From JBDKGH01 sp039798265 (GTDB taxonomy: Bacteria > Bacteroidota > Bacteroidia > Flavobacteriales_D > Sanyastnellaceae), in NCBI GenBank assembly GCA_039798265.1, contig JBDKGH010000030.1, positions 1 through 8,144 on the forward strand: a DNA stretch of 8,144 nt. Direction: 5' to 3'. Shown piece by piece: positions 1 through 5,103 of the stretch. The position numbers and the translations under genes are program-made. The stretch's first letter is position 1; each line of letters opens with the position of its first letter. Below the pieces are notes generated by a model that searched no databases, was not told where the DNA came from, and worked only from the letters and a program-made list of their open reading frames with translations.

Positions 1-280
1 CAATAGGATCAGTACAACCTTGGCAGGTATAATCGCAAGTGCCGTTATCTACAATCGCTTCAGCACTATAGTTACAGGCAGTTTGATCCATACAACCACA
101 GTTTGTTTCGCTGCATGAACAGTATTCACATGATCCATTTTCAATTGTCGCATTCGGATCAAAGTTGCAGGCAGTAGCATCCATACAACCGCAAGTGGTA
201 GAACAACTGCAATACTCACATGAACCATTATCAACTTCTGCATCGGCATTGAAGTTACATGCCGTTGCATCCATACAACC
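1..280 (-). repeat. Tandem Cys-rich coding repeats, three full units and part of a fourth
   Basis: Units in minus-strand order are 280-191 (30 codons), 190-98 (31 codons), 97-20 (26 codons) and 19-1 (partial). Each starts Gly-Cys-(Met/Thr)-Asp, has TAC-N six residues on, and an (D/E)NG(S/T)C about 13 residues after that. The first two units add a C-S-C-S-x-T-x-C tail; the third has only D-Y-T-C-Q. The acidic DNG stretch before the Cys resembles calcium-binding loops, which is inference only. At the DNA level the units are diverged, so this is not a recent exact duplication. Confidence 0.9.
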
Positions 281-1030
281 ACTAACTGCATTTACCCAAT
301 GGAAGGTAAAACCAGAGGGTGGGTAGTAAGCTACGTTGGTACCGCTCAAATAAACGGTAGCCGTATTGGTTGTTCCCTGGTAGCTCGTTTCCCAAGAGTT
401 CATGTTGTTTGGCGTGCTTGTACGATTAAGTACTTGCGTCATCGATGTGCTTGGACCACGAAGTCCAACTTGAGGATAACTGCTGCTATTAGTGCCAAGC
501 GTATTAATATGGTAAACGAAATCGATGCTTCCATCCGCTGTATTCAATCGGGCTTGAAAGCTGAACTGCTCACCTGCAACAGAGAAACGGCGAACGTCTT
601 GCCATTGGAAAATGATTTCATCTCCAATTTGCTCGTAACGCACTTCTGGTGTGCCTATGGCTGCATTTTGAATATCGCGGCCAAAAGGAACAATGGCTCC
701 ATCAAATGTGCCTGTACTCAGTGGTGAGAAGCTTGTACCAGCGCTGGTTCCTCCAAATTTCAAAAAACCATTGCTAGAAACACCAATGACGGTGTACACC
801 GTTCCATTGAATGTAAATGGGCTAATGGGCACTGAATTGTTGATGTTGTCATCAAAGGTTCCCGACCATAGCACAGTTCCTCCTGTGATGGGGGTGTAAG
901 TGCCCGTTGAATGGCCGGCGTAGGAAAATGTTGGTGGGGTTTCTGTTTGTGCCCAACCTGTTAGGGAAGCGCAAAACAAGATAACCGCAGACACTAACAT
1001 TTTAAGCAGTGTATTGGTTTTGGTTTTCAT
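1..1030 (-). CDS. Secreted Cys-rich repeat protein, N-terminal 343 residues (C-terminus beyond left edge)
   Basis: Reading the minus strand from the ATG at 1030 gives an open frame to the window edge with no stop. Residues 1-27 form a Sec signal peptide (Lys-rich start, hydrophobic core, G-W-A before Q28), so the product is exported. Residues 28 to about 245 are Gly/Thr/Ser-rich and contain phrases such as VIGVSSNGFLKFGG and IDFVYHIN, typical of a beta-sandwich seen at the N-terminus of large Bacteroidota surface proteins. From residue 251 there are three complete tandem Cys-rich units plus the start of a fourth (GC-M-D-x-TAC-N ... DNGSC). Such repeats are common in secreted Flavobacteriales proteins; their function is unknown to me. 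Proteins of this layout often end in a type IX secretion sorting domain, but that end is not visible. It has its own promoter at 1139-1168. Calling the product structural or adhesive would be inference. Confidence 0.92.
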   Translation of the reverse strand, partial: MKTKTNTLLKMLVSAVILFCASLTGWAQTETPPTFSYAGHSTGTYTPITGGTVLWSGTFDDNINNSVPISPFTFNGTVYTVIGVSSNGFLKFGGTSAGTSFSPLSTGTFDGAIVPFGRDIQNAAIGTPEVRYEQIGDEIIFQWQDVRRFSVAGEQFSFQARLNTADGSIDFVYHINTLGTNSSSYPQVGLRGPSTSMTQVLNRTSTPNNMNSWETSYQGTTNTATVYLSGTNVAYYPPSGFTFHWVNAVSGCMDATACNFNADAEVDNGSCEYCSCSTTCGCMDATACNFDPNATIENGSCEYCSCSETNCGCMDQTACNYSAEAIVDNGTCDYTCQGCTDPI

Positions 1031-1104
1031 TCTATGGAGTATTAGAAGGTTCGCATTTAAATCTTGTTCAAAGATGGATGAAAGCCTTCTTCAGATTTTA
1101 GATA

Positions 1105-1136
1105 GTTAGAATTCGTAGGTGTTTTGTTAGAATTCG
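1105..1136. repeat. Pair of exact 11-bp direct repeats spaced 21 bp, at the predicted start of transcription
   Basis: GTTAGAATTCG occurs at 1105-1115 and again at 1126-1136, start-to-start distance 21 bp, about two helical turns. Each copy contains the palindrome GAATTC. Both lie just downstream of the -7 element at 1139-1146 of the minus-strand promoter, roughly at +1 and +20 of the Cys-rich gene's transcript. Position and phasing suit binding sites for a dimeric regulator or an element in the leader RNA; this is inference. Confidence 0.6.
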
Positions 1137-1138
1137 GA

Positions 1139-1168
1139 CGAAGATAAAGATTTGACTCGGATTTTCAA
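1139..1168 (-). promoter_or_regulatory. Predicted Bacteroidota-type promoter of the Cys-rich repeat protein
   Basis: On the minus strand TTG (1166-1168) is followed after 19 nt by TATCTTCG (1139-1146). This matches the Bacteroidota consensus TTG-N17-23-TAnnTTTG with one change (TTCG for TTTG). Transcription would start near 1132, leaving a leader of about 100 nt before the ATG at 1030. Confidence 0.55.
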
Positions 1169-1185
1169 GGTTTTAGGCAAAGTCC

Positions 1186-1220
1186 TTATGGGCTTATGGC
1201 TCATCGGTTTTTGCCCATAA
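1186..1220. repeat. 8-bp inverted repeat upstream of the Cys-rich gene promoter
   Basis: TTATGGGC (1186-1193) and GCCCATAA (1213-1220) are perfect inverted copies around a 19-nt centre. The left arm overlaps a short tandem CTTATGGG/CTTATGGC. The element lies between the pheS terminator and the -33 box at 1166-1168, so it could be a backup terminator hairpin or an upstream operator. It lacks a clear T-tract, and chance cannot be excluded. Confidence 0.35.
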
Positions 1221-1254
1221 AAAAAGGCGTCCAATCTCGGTTGAACGCCTTTTT
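1219..1254 (-). terminator. Rho-independent terminator of pheS
   Basis: Arms AAAAAGGCGT (1221-1230) and ACGCCTTTTT (1245-1254) pair perfectly, with inner CAA/TTG pairs possible. Read on the minus strand, the hairpin starts 13 nt after the pheS stop codon and ends in a run of seven T (1225-1219). Confidence 0.88.
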
Positions 1255-1267
1255 GTACTCATTTTCA

Positions 1268-2287
1268 TTAGATTACCCTGTCAAATTGCTTGAGGAATCT
1301 TACGTCATTCTCAAAATACATGCGCAAATCGTCGATTTGGTACTTGAGCATGGTAATGCGTTCGATACCCATACCGAAAGCAAAACCGCTATATACCTCA
1401 GGGTCAATGCCACTAGCTGAAAGCACAGCAGGATCTACCATACCGCATCCCAAAATTTCGAGCCATCCGGTTCCTTTTGTAATCCGGTAGTCGGTTTCGC
1501 TATTCAGTCCCCAATAAACGTCCATTTCGGCACTGGGCTCAGTAAATGGAAAATAGGAGGGACGAAGACGAATTTCTGTTTTACCAAAAAACTCCTTTGC
1601 GAAATAGAGCAATGTCTGTTTCATGTCGGCAAAGGATACGTTTTTATCAATATACAAGCCTTCAATCTGATGAAACTGGCAGTGGGCACGGGCGCTAACG
1701 GCTTCATTTCGAAATACGCGACCGGGCATCACAATGCGCAAGGGTGGTTGGTTGTTTTCCATCGCTCGCACTTGCACGCTACTCGTGTGTGTGCGCAAAA
1801 CCATATCCGGATTTTTTTCAATGAAAAAAGTATCCTGCATATCGCGTGCAGGGTGCTCCGGGGGAAAATTGAGACCGCTGAATACGTGCCAGTCGTCTTC
1901 GATTTCTGGGCCGTCAGCTACGGTAAAACCAATACGGCCAAAGATGTCCAGTATTTCTCTACGCACGATGGAAAGTGGATGGCGTGTGCCAACACCCCAA
2001 TCGCCCGTGGGACGAGAAAAGTCTATACCTGTCTCCAAACCCTTTATGCTTTGTGAACTTCCAGATTGCAGTTCTTCCAACCGCGCTTGCAGCGCTTGTT
2101 TCAGCTTGTTGAGCTCTTGTCCTAATACCTTTTTCTGATCATTGGGAACAGCTTTGAACTCTTCGAACAAATCGTTCATGAGTCCTTTGCGCCCCGCAAA
2201 TCGAATGCGGAACTGTTCCAACTCATCGGCATTGCCTGGTTGGAAGGCAGCGATTTCCGTTAGGTATTGATTGATTTTTTCTTGCAT
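1268..2287 (-). CDS. pheS: Phenylalanine--tRNA ligase alpha subunit
   Basis: PheS is the catalytic subunit of the cytoplasmic alpha2-beta2 enzyme that charges tRNA-Phe with phenylalanine using ATP. The 339-residue protein is complete and close to the usual bacterial length (327 in E. coli). Residues 1 to about 90 form the helical arm with the FRIRFAGRKG stretch. The class II catalytic core follows: motif 1 region 103-130, RTHTSS at 165-170, motif 2 at 189-210 with GRVFRNEAVSARAHCQFHQ, FTEPSAEMDV at 248-257, GCGMVDP at 280-286 and motif 3 GFAFGMGIER at 301-310. Ala303 corresponds to the E. coli Ala294 that shapes the amino acid pocket, so normal Phe specificity is expected. The start is set by the conserved N-terminus. 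The gene lies 13 nt after the isomerase gene and is probably co-transcribed with it. No pheT is in the window, as is usual in Bacteroidota, where pheS and pheT are often apart (from memory). Confidence 0.98.
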   Translation of the reverse strand: MQEKINQYLTEIAAFQPGNADELEQFRIRFAGRKGLMNDLFEEFKAVPNDQKKVLGQELNKLKQALQARLEELQSGSSQSIKGLETGIDFSRPTGDWGVGTRHPLSIVRREILDIFGRIGFTVADGPEIEDDWHVFSGLNFPPEHPARDMQDTFFIEKNPDMVLRTHTSSVQVRAMENNQPPLRIVMPGRVFRNEAVSARAHCQFHQIEGLYIDKNVSFADMKQTLLYFAKEFFGKTEIRLRPSYFPFTEPSAEMDVYWGLNSETDYRITKGTGWLEILGCGMVDPAVLSASGIDPEVYSGFAFGMGIERITMLKYQIDDLRMYFENDVRFLKQFDRVI

Positions 2288-2300
2288 GTTAAAAAGCTGG

Positions 2301-3098
2301 TTACTTCACCACCTCCATATTCATGATGATATCTTCTTTCGGACGATCACCCATCATTGTAGGCTGCGCTAAAATAGAGTCTAGCACATTCAATCCTTCA
2401 ATTACTTCCCCGAATACCGTGTAATCCATATCCAATTGAGCAGTACCGCCAATTTTACGATAGGTTTCACGCTGTGCTTCGGTGTATTTGAATCCTGGAG
2501 TCTTACGGCTTACGTAAGCTTCTACTTGATTCAACTGCATATCGGTAAGTGGAGTGCCTTGTACGATGTAGAATTGACTTCCACTCGATGAGCGAGTTGG
2601 GTTTACTTGATCTCCTTGGCGGGCTGCAGACAAAGCACCTTTTTTGTGAAGCAAGTTGGGGTTGAATTCAGCGGGTACAGTATAACCAGGACCACCCATA
2701 CCAAGTTGTTGGCTCAAAGGAGCACCTTTACTATTAGGGTCGCCGCCTTGTGCCATAAAGTTTGGAATGCAGCGGTGGAAAAGCAAACCATTGTAAAATC
2801 CTTTTTCTACGAGCATGAGGAAATTGTCGCGGTGTGCAGGGGTTTCATCATAAAGTTTGATGATCATGTTGCCGAATTTGGTCGAAACTTTCACTTTCGC
2901 GTTCTTCGGATTGGGGTCTGGGTTGGGTCGTGTTAATGTTTCCATAGGTTTTTCTGGGGCCGGCTCGGCCGCTTGTGTGGGTTGTTCTGTTATAGTATCG
3001 GTGCTTTCTGTTACATTTTTTTTCTTGTCGCAACCGCTAGCGCTAGCAAGGATTACGAGGGCAATGCAACCCAATATCGGGTAGAATAGTCTTTTCAT
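2301..3098 (-). CDS. Lipoprotein cyclophilin-type peptidyl-prolyl cis-trans isomerase
   Basis: Cyclophilins speed cis-trans isomerisation of X-Pro bonds; this one would act on exported proteins outside the cytoplasm. I chose the ATG at 3098 over the upstream one at 3125 because it puts a normal lipoprotein signal at the start: MKRLFYPILG, hydrophobic core, then ASGC with Cys23 as the lipid-modified residue. Residues 24-66 are a charged, Glu/Pro/Thr-rich linker. The cyclophilin domain covers about 69-265 and includes LLFHRCIPNFMAQGGDPNSKG, with Arg109, Phe114 and Gln117 matching active-site positions of cyclophilin A, then SSGSQFYIVQ (171-180) and YTVFGEVIEGL (225-235). An insert of about 40 residues (182-222) separates the last two blocks. 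The length is 265 aa. It heads a likely operon with pheS. Its substrates are unknown, and the link to pheS is probably only transcriptional. Confidence 0.93.
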   Translation of the reverse strand: MKRLFYPILGCIALVILASASGCDKKKNVTESTDTITEQPTQAAEPAPEKPMETLTRPNPDPNPKNAKVKVSTKFGNMIIKLYDETPAHRDNFLMLVEKGFYNGLLFHRCIPNFMAQGGDPNSKGAPLSQQLGMGGPGYTVPAEFNPNLLHKKGALSAARQGDQVNPTRSSSGSQFYIVQGTPLTDMQLNQVEAYVSRKTPGFKYTEAQRETYRKIGGTAQLDMDYTVFGEVIEGLNVLDSILAQPTMMGDRPKEDIIMNMEVVK

Positions 3099-3153
3099 AG
3101 ATATTTTTTCTTTTCTTTGTAACACTTTGTGTCTTTTTGCGAATAAGAGGATG

Positions 3154-3183
3154 CGAAGTTAAGAAAACACCCTATATGATGAA
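3154..3183 (-). promoter_or_regulatory. Candidate promoter of the isomerase-pheS operon
   Basis: On the minus strand TAACTTCG (3154-3161) resembles the TAnnTTTG -7 element with one change, and TTC (3181-3183) lies 19 nt upstream in the -33 position. It predicts a leader of about 50 nt to the ATG at 3098. The element overlaps the start of the divergent lipoprotein gene. The -33 match is weak. Confidence 0.35.
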
Positions 3184-3595
3184 TTTAACATTCACTAAAA
3201 CACTTGTAATTACCTCCTGTTTTGCAGCAGTATCGCTGGTTGTAGGTTGTAAAAAGGACAAAGAAACCATCGCTACCGTTACCGTAGTGAACGAAGATGG
3301 TGAGGCTGTGCCTGGAGCAACAGTACGTTTGTACTCAGAACCTTCAACATTTCCACCACCCGCGGGCTCAGAGCTTCGTTTTGATACCTTGGGCGTAACA
3401 AATGGTACCGGTAAGGTAACGATCAACTTCTCTGACTTTTATAAAAAAGGACAGGCAGGTTTTGCGGTATTGGACATTCAAGTGTGCAAAGGAAGCCAAG
3501 CCGGTGTAGGGATTATCAAAATCGTTGAGGAAGAAACCAACGAAGAAAAAGTGATCATTGAGCAAGGTGCTTGTCAAATTCCGGAAGAGGAATAA
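3179..3595 (+). CDS. Small lipoprotein with a carboxypeptidase-regulatory/Ig-like beta domain
   Basis: The product (138 aa from the ATG at 3179) has a lipoprotein signal: a short polar start, a hydrophobic stretch and L-V-V-G-C, with Cys24 as the lipid site followed by KKDKE. It should sit in the outer or inner membrane facing the periplasm or surface. Residues about 30-110 hold TVTVVNEDGEAVPGATVRLY, the hallmark of carboxypeptidase-regulatory-like or Cna-B-like beta-sandwich domains, with VTNGTGKVTINF as the later strands. Cys103 and Cys132 could form a disulfide. The C-terminus is acidic (PEEE). An adjacent ATG at 3176 is equally usable, and the one at 3137 would add residues ahead of the signal and is less likely. 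The gene diverges from the isomerase gene with about 80 bp between starts and ends in its own terminator. I do not recognise a specific family and assign no function. Confidence 0.82.
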   Translation: MNLTFTKTLVITSCFAAVSLVVGCKKDKETIATVTVVNEDGEAVPGATVRLYSEPSTFPPPAGSELRFDTLGVTNGTGKVTINFSDFYKKGQAGFAVLDIQVCKGSQAGVGIIKIVEEETNEEKVIIEQGACQIPEEE

Positions 3596-3614
3596 GGCCT
3601 TGAAAAAAATATTT

Positions 3615-3645
3615 AAACCGTTCTCGCAAGGAACGGTTTTTTTTT
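3615..3645 (+). terminator. Rho-independent terminator of the small lipoprotein gene
   Basis: Arms AAACCGTTC (3615-3623) and GAACGGTTT (3631-3639) pair perfectly around a 7-nt loop and run into an uninterrupted T-tract to 3645. It begins 20 nt after the lipoprotein stop codon and insulates that gene from the tRNA behind it. Confidence 0.92.
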
Positions 3646-3668
3646 GCTTGGACTTTTCGTTACTTTTG
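3643..3668 (+). promoter_or_regulatory. Predicted promoter of tRNA-Pro
   Basis: TACTTTTG (3661-3668) is an exact match to the TAnnTTTG -7 element and ends 13 nt before the mature tRNA, a suitable distance. The best -33 candidate, TTTG at 3643-3646, is the end of the preceding terminator's T-tract and leaves a spacer of only 14 nt, shorter than usual. The -7 box is convincing, the -33 box is not. Confidence 0.5.
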
Positions 3669-3681
3669 CCGCCTCGTTTTT

Positions 3682-3754
3682 CGGGATGTAGCTCAGTTGG
3701 TAGAGTACACGTCTGGGGGGCGTGTGGTCGCAGGTTCAAGTCCTGTCATCCCGA
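3682..3754 (+). tRNA. tRNA-Pro, anticodon GGG
   Basis: The sequence folds into a full cloverleaf. The acceptor stem is CGGGATG (3682-3688) with CATCCCG (3747-3753). The D arm is GCTC/GAGT with one G-T pair and loop AGTTGGTA. The anticodon stem is CACGT/GCGTG with loop CTGGGGG, giving anticodon GGG at 3715-3717 behind T33. The T arm is GCAGG/CCTGT with loop TTCAAGT. The first pair C1-G72 with discriminator A73 is the identity signature of bacterial tRNA-Pro, and G37 fits proline tRNAs. It reads CCC and CCU codons. The 3' CCA is not encoded and must be added after transcription. Confidence 0.95.
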
Positions 3755-3767
3755 CTACTCCTCAAAG

Positions 3768-3805
3768 AAAAAGCCCAGATCTCTTTTGGATGATCTGGGC
3801 TTTTT
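3768..3805. terminator. Bidirectional terminator between tRNA-Pro and the TonB-C gene
   Basis: Arms AAAAAGCCCAGATC (3768-3781) and GATCTGGGCTTTTT (3792-3805) form a perfect 14-bp stem with a 10-nt loop. There is a T run on the plus strand (to 3806) and an A run on the other side, so it can stop both the tRNA transcript and the convergent gene ending at 3831. Confidence 0.92.
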
Positions 3806-3830
3806 TATTTGAAATGGTTGGTTCTGCGTA

Positions 3831-4598
3831 TTAAGATTTGCCTGGAGGGGGCGCTACATCACCTTGTGATTTAACGGGGATGTCGTTTTGAAAGGCCTTC
3901 AAATCAAACGATATCGGCATGATAAAGCTTGAATCAACCGGTAAACCATTGCGGGTTGCTGGTGTCCATGTGGGAAGTTTCGAAACAAATCGCAAAGCTT
4001 CTTCGTCGAGCAAGTAATGCACACCTTCTGAAACTTCAGCTTGGCGAACGTCGCCTTGAGCATCAATCATGAAAGTAATATATACTGTACCTTCAATTTT
4101 TCTGTCTTTCGCTTCTTGTGGGTAATTCAAGCTGTCAGCTACCAATTGCTGAAGAGCAGCAGTGCCTCCAGGGAATTTAGCTGCAGCGGTGGTTCGGTTG
4201 CTGCGTTTGAAATTTTCATCAGGATAAAAACGATCGGGCTTCGGACGACCGTCGTAGTTCCAACGTTTCCAAGTACCTACTTTTAATCCATTGCGGAATT
4301 TGCCTTCAGACTCAAGTGTGCCGTTGGCATAGTAATACTTGAAATCTCCATTTTCAACTGTTAGATTTTTGTCGGCGTAGGTTCCAAACATCATGAATTC
4401 ACCTGTTCGGTAAACTACTTGAACCTCAAACACGCTATCGTTGACCGTATTAATGGTACGAACAAATTTGCTGGAGAGGCTGTCCGAAATTAAATTGAAT
4501 TGTGGATCTAAATACTCCACACGTGACTGGGCTTGCCCGCCAATGCTGCTGCACATGACAATAACGAATGCTGACAGGCAAAGAGTAAAAAACTTCAT
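3831..4598 (-). CDS. Secreted protein with MORN-like repeats and a C-terminal TonB domain
   Basis: The start at 4598 gives a 255-aa protein with a Sec signal peptide (MKFFTLCLSAFVIVMCSSIG, cleavage probably after GQA at residue 23). Upstream in-frame ATGs exist, but they precede or overlap the predicted promoter and would bury the signal. Residues about 83-118 contain MORN-like repeat phrases (NGDFKYYYANGTLESEGKF, NGLKVGTWKRWNYDG), as in the YwqK family. From FPGG (142-145) to about 233 runs a TonB C-terminal domain, with YPQEAKDRKIEGTVYITFMID and LPTWTPATRNGLPVDSSFIMPISFDL. Classical TonB links the inner-membrane ExbBD motor to outer-membrane receptors. Here there is no proline-rich spanning region and the only hydrophobic segment is the signal, so energy transduction is doubtful. 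A periplasmic or cell-envelope binding role is more likely. No receptor, exbB or exbD gene is nearby. Confidence 0.87.
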   Translation of the reverse strand: MKFFTLCLSAFVIVMCSSIGGQAQSRVEYLDPQFNLISDSLSSKFVRTINTVNDSVFEVQVVYRTGEFMMFGTYADKNLTVENGDFKYYYANGTLESEGKFRNGLKVGTWKRWNYDGRPKPDRFYPDENFKRSNRTTAAAKFPGGTAALQQLVADSLNYPQEAKDRKIEGTVYITFMIDAQGDVRQAEVSEGVHYLLDEEALRFVSKLPTWTPATRNGLPVDSSFIMPISFDLKAFQNDIPVKSQGDVAPPPGKS

Positions 4599-4634
4599 AT
4601 CGGTTAACGAATCTGCGTTAGGTCTTGAATGTTG

Positions 4635-4664
4635 CGAATATATTACATTTTTTGGACGCATGAA
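4635..4664 (-). promoter_or_regulatory. Candidate promoter of the MORN/TonB-C gene
   Basis: On the minus strand TATATTCG (4635-4642) matches TAnnTTTG with one change, and TTC (4662-4664) lies exactly 19 nt upstream. Transcription would begin near 4628, about 30 nt before the ATG at 4598. This excludes the upstream in-frame ATGs as starts for this transcript. Confidence 0.45.
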
Positions 4665-4714
4665 TGTTGTGTTAGTTGTTTTATGAAACCACATTTTGTG
4701 CCGTTATTTGTACC

Positions 4715-5053
4715 ATGGATTATATTTTTGAAAAGGCGTGGAATGACACCGTTGAGATGGCTTCAAAACATTTTGGAGAAAAGTTAGATTACTCAGCTAT
4801 CCTCTTTCTTATTGGAGTTCAAGAACTTGGAAAGGGATACCAAAAGTTTAAGAAGGACCAAAAACTGGAATTGATGCACATTGCCATTTGCACATTGTTG
4901 GAACCTTATGGGTACTATACTTATGAAGGAAGGGATGAAGAAGGGTGGCCTCACTTCAATCGTGTTGAAAACTTACCGCCGCTTTCTCCCCCTGAACAAG
5001 AGCTTTTGATCAAAAAAGCTATCGTGAAATACTTCCACACGGTTACTTTCTAG
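4715..5053 (+). CDS. Conserved small cytoplasmic protein of unknown function
   Basis: The product is 112 aa from the ATG at 4715. An ATG at 4676 is in frame but would add an unlikely MFYETTFCAVICT segment. There is no signal peptide or membrane helix, so it should be cytoplasmic. It looks mainly helical: residues 1-60 hold LDYSAILFLIGVQELGKGYQ and a basic KFKKDQKLELMHIA stretch, then an aromatic turn PYGYYTYEGRDEEGWPHF (64-81) and a final helix from 93 (PEQELLIKKAIVKYF). The pattern GVQELG..KF.KD.K..LMHIAIC.LL.PYGYY resembles a short uncharacterised family that I recall from many Bacteroidota genomes. That is memory, not a search. It diverges from the TonB-C gene and converges on cphA. I assign no function. 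Confidence 0.85.
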   Translation: MDYIFEKAWNDTVEMASKHFGEKLDYSAILFLIGVQELGKGYQKFKKDQKLELMHIAICTLLEPYGYYTYEGRDEEGWPHFNRVENLPPLSPPEQELLIKKAIVKYFHTVTF

Positions 5054-5066
5054 TGGATTAGTCAAT

Positions 5067-5103
5067 AAAAAACCCCGATCGTTTGATCGGGGTTTCTTTT
5101 TTT
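5067..5103. terminator. Bidirectional terminator between the small protein gene and cphA
   Basis: Arms AAACCCCGATC (5070-5080) and GATCGGGGTTT (5085-5095) form a perfect 11-bp GC-rich stem with the 4-nt loop GTTT. T-rich tracts follow on both strands (5097-5103 on plus; the A run 5067-5072 read as T on minus). It serves the gene ending at 5053 and cphA, whose stop codon is at 5102-5104 and overlaps the plus-strand T-tract. Confidence 0.92.

Noticed and set aside
1..280. CRISPR-like array suggested by the regular repeats
   Set aside because: The repeats are in-frame, diverged coding units with no exact repeat/spacer pattern.
49..291. Minus-strand ORF of 80 aa rich in Val/Met
   Set aside because: It is another frame of the Cys-rich repeats; the frame starting at 1030 has a signal peptide and regular repeats and spans the region.
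299..899. Two plus-strand ORFs opposite the secreted protein gene
   Set aside because: They lie antisense to a coherent coding frame, show no recognisable domains, and have no promoter or terminator of their own.
1670..2138. Two overlapping plus-strand ORFs of 128 and 134 aa
   Set aside because: Both are antisense shadows of pheS, whose class II motifs are intact.
3137..3178. Upstream ATG at 3137 for the small lipoprotein
   Set aside because: It would put 14 extra polar residues ahead of the lipoprotein signal; ATGs at 3176/3179 give a normal signal.
3368..3739. Minus-strand ORF of 123 aa across the lipoprotein end and the tRNA
   Set aside because: It crosses a terminator and a tRNA gene and has no conserved features.
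3682..3754. tRNA as an integration site with a mobile element beside it
   Set aside because: No integrase, att-like duplication of the tRNA 3' end, or foreign-looking genes were found near it.
4599..4694. Extended N-terminus of the TonB-C protein from the ATG at 4694
   Set aside because: It would place 32 polar residues before the signal peptide and start upstream of the predicted promoter.
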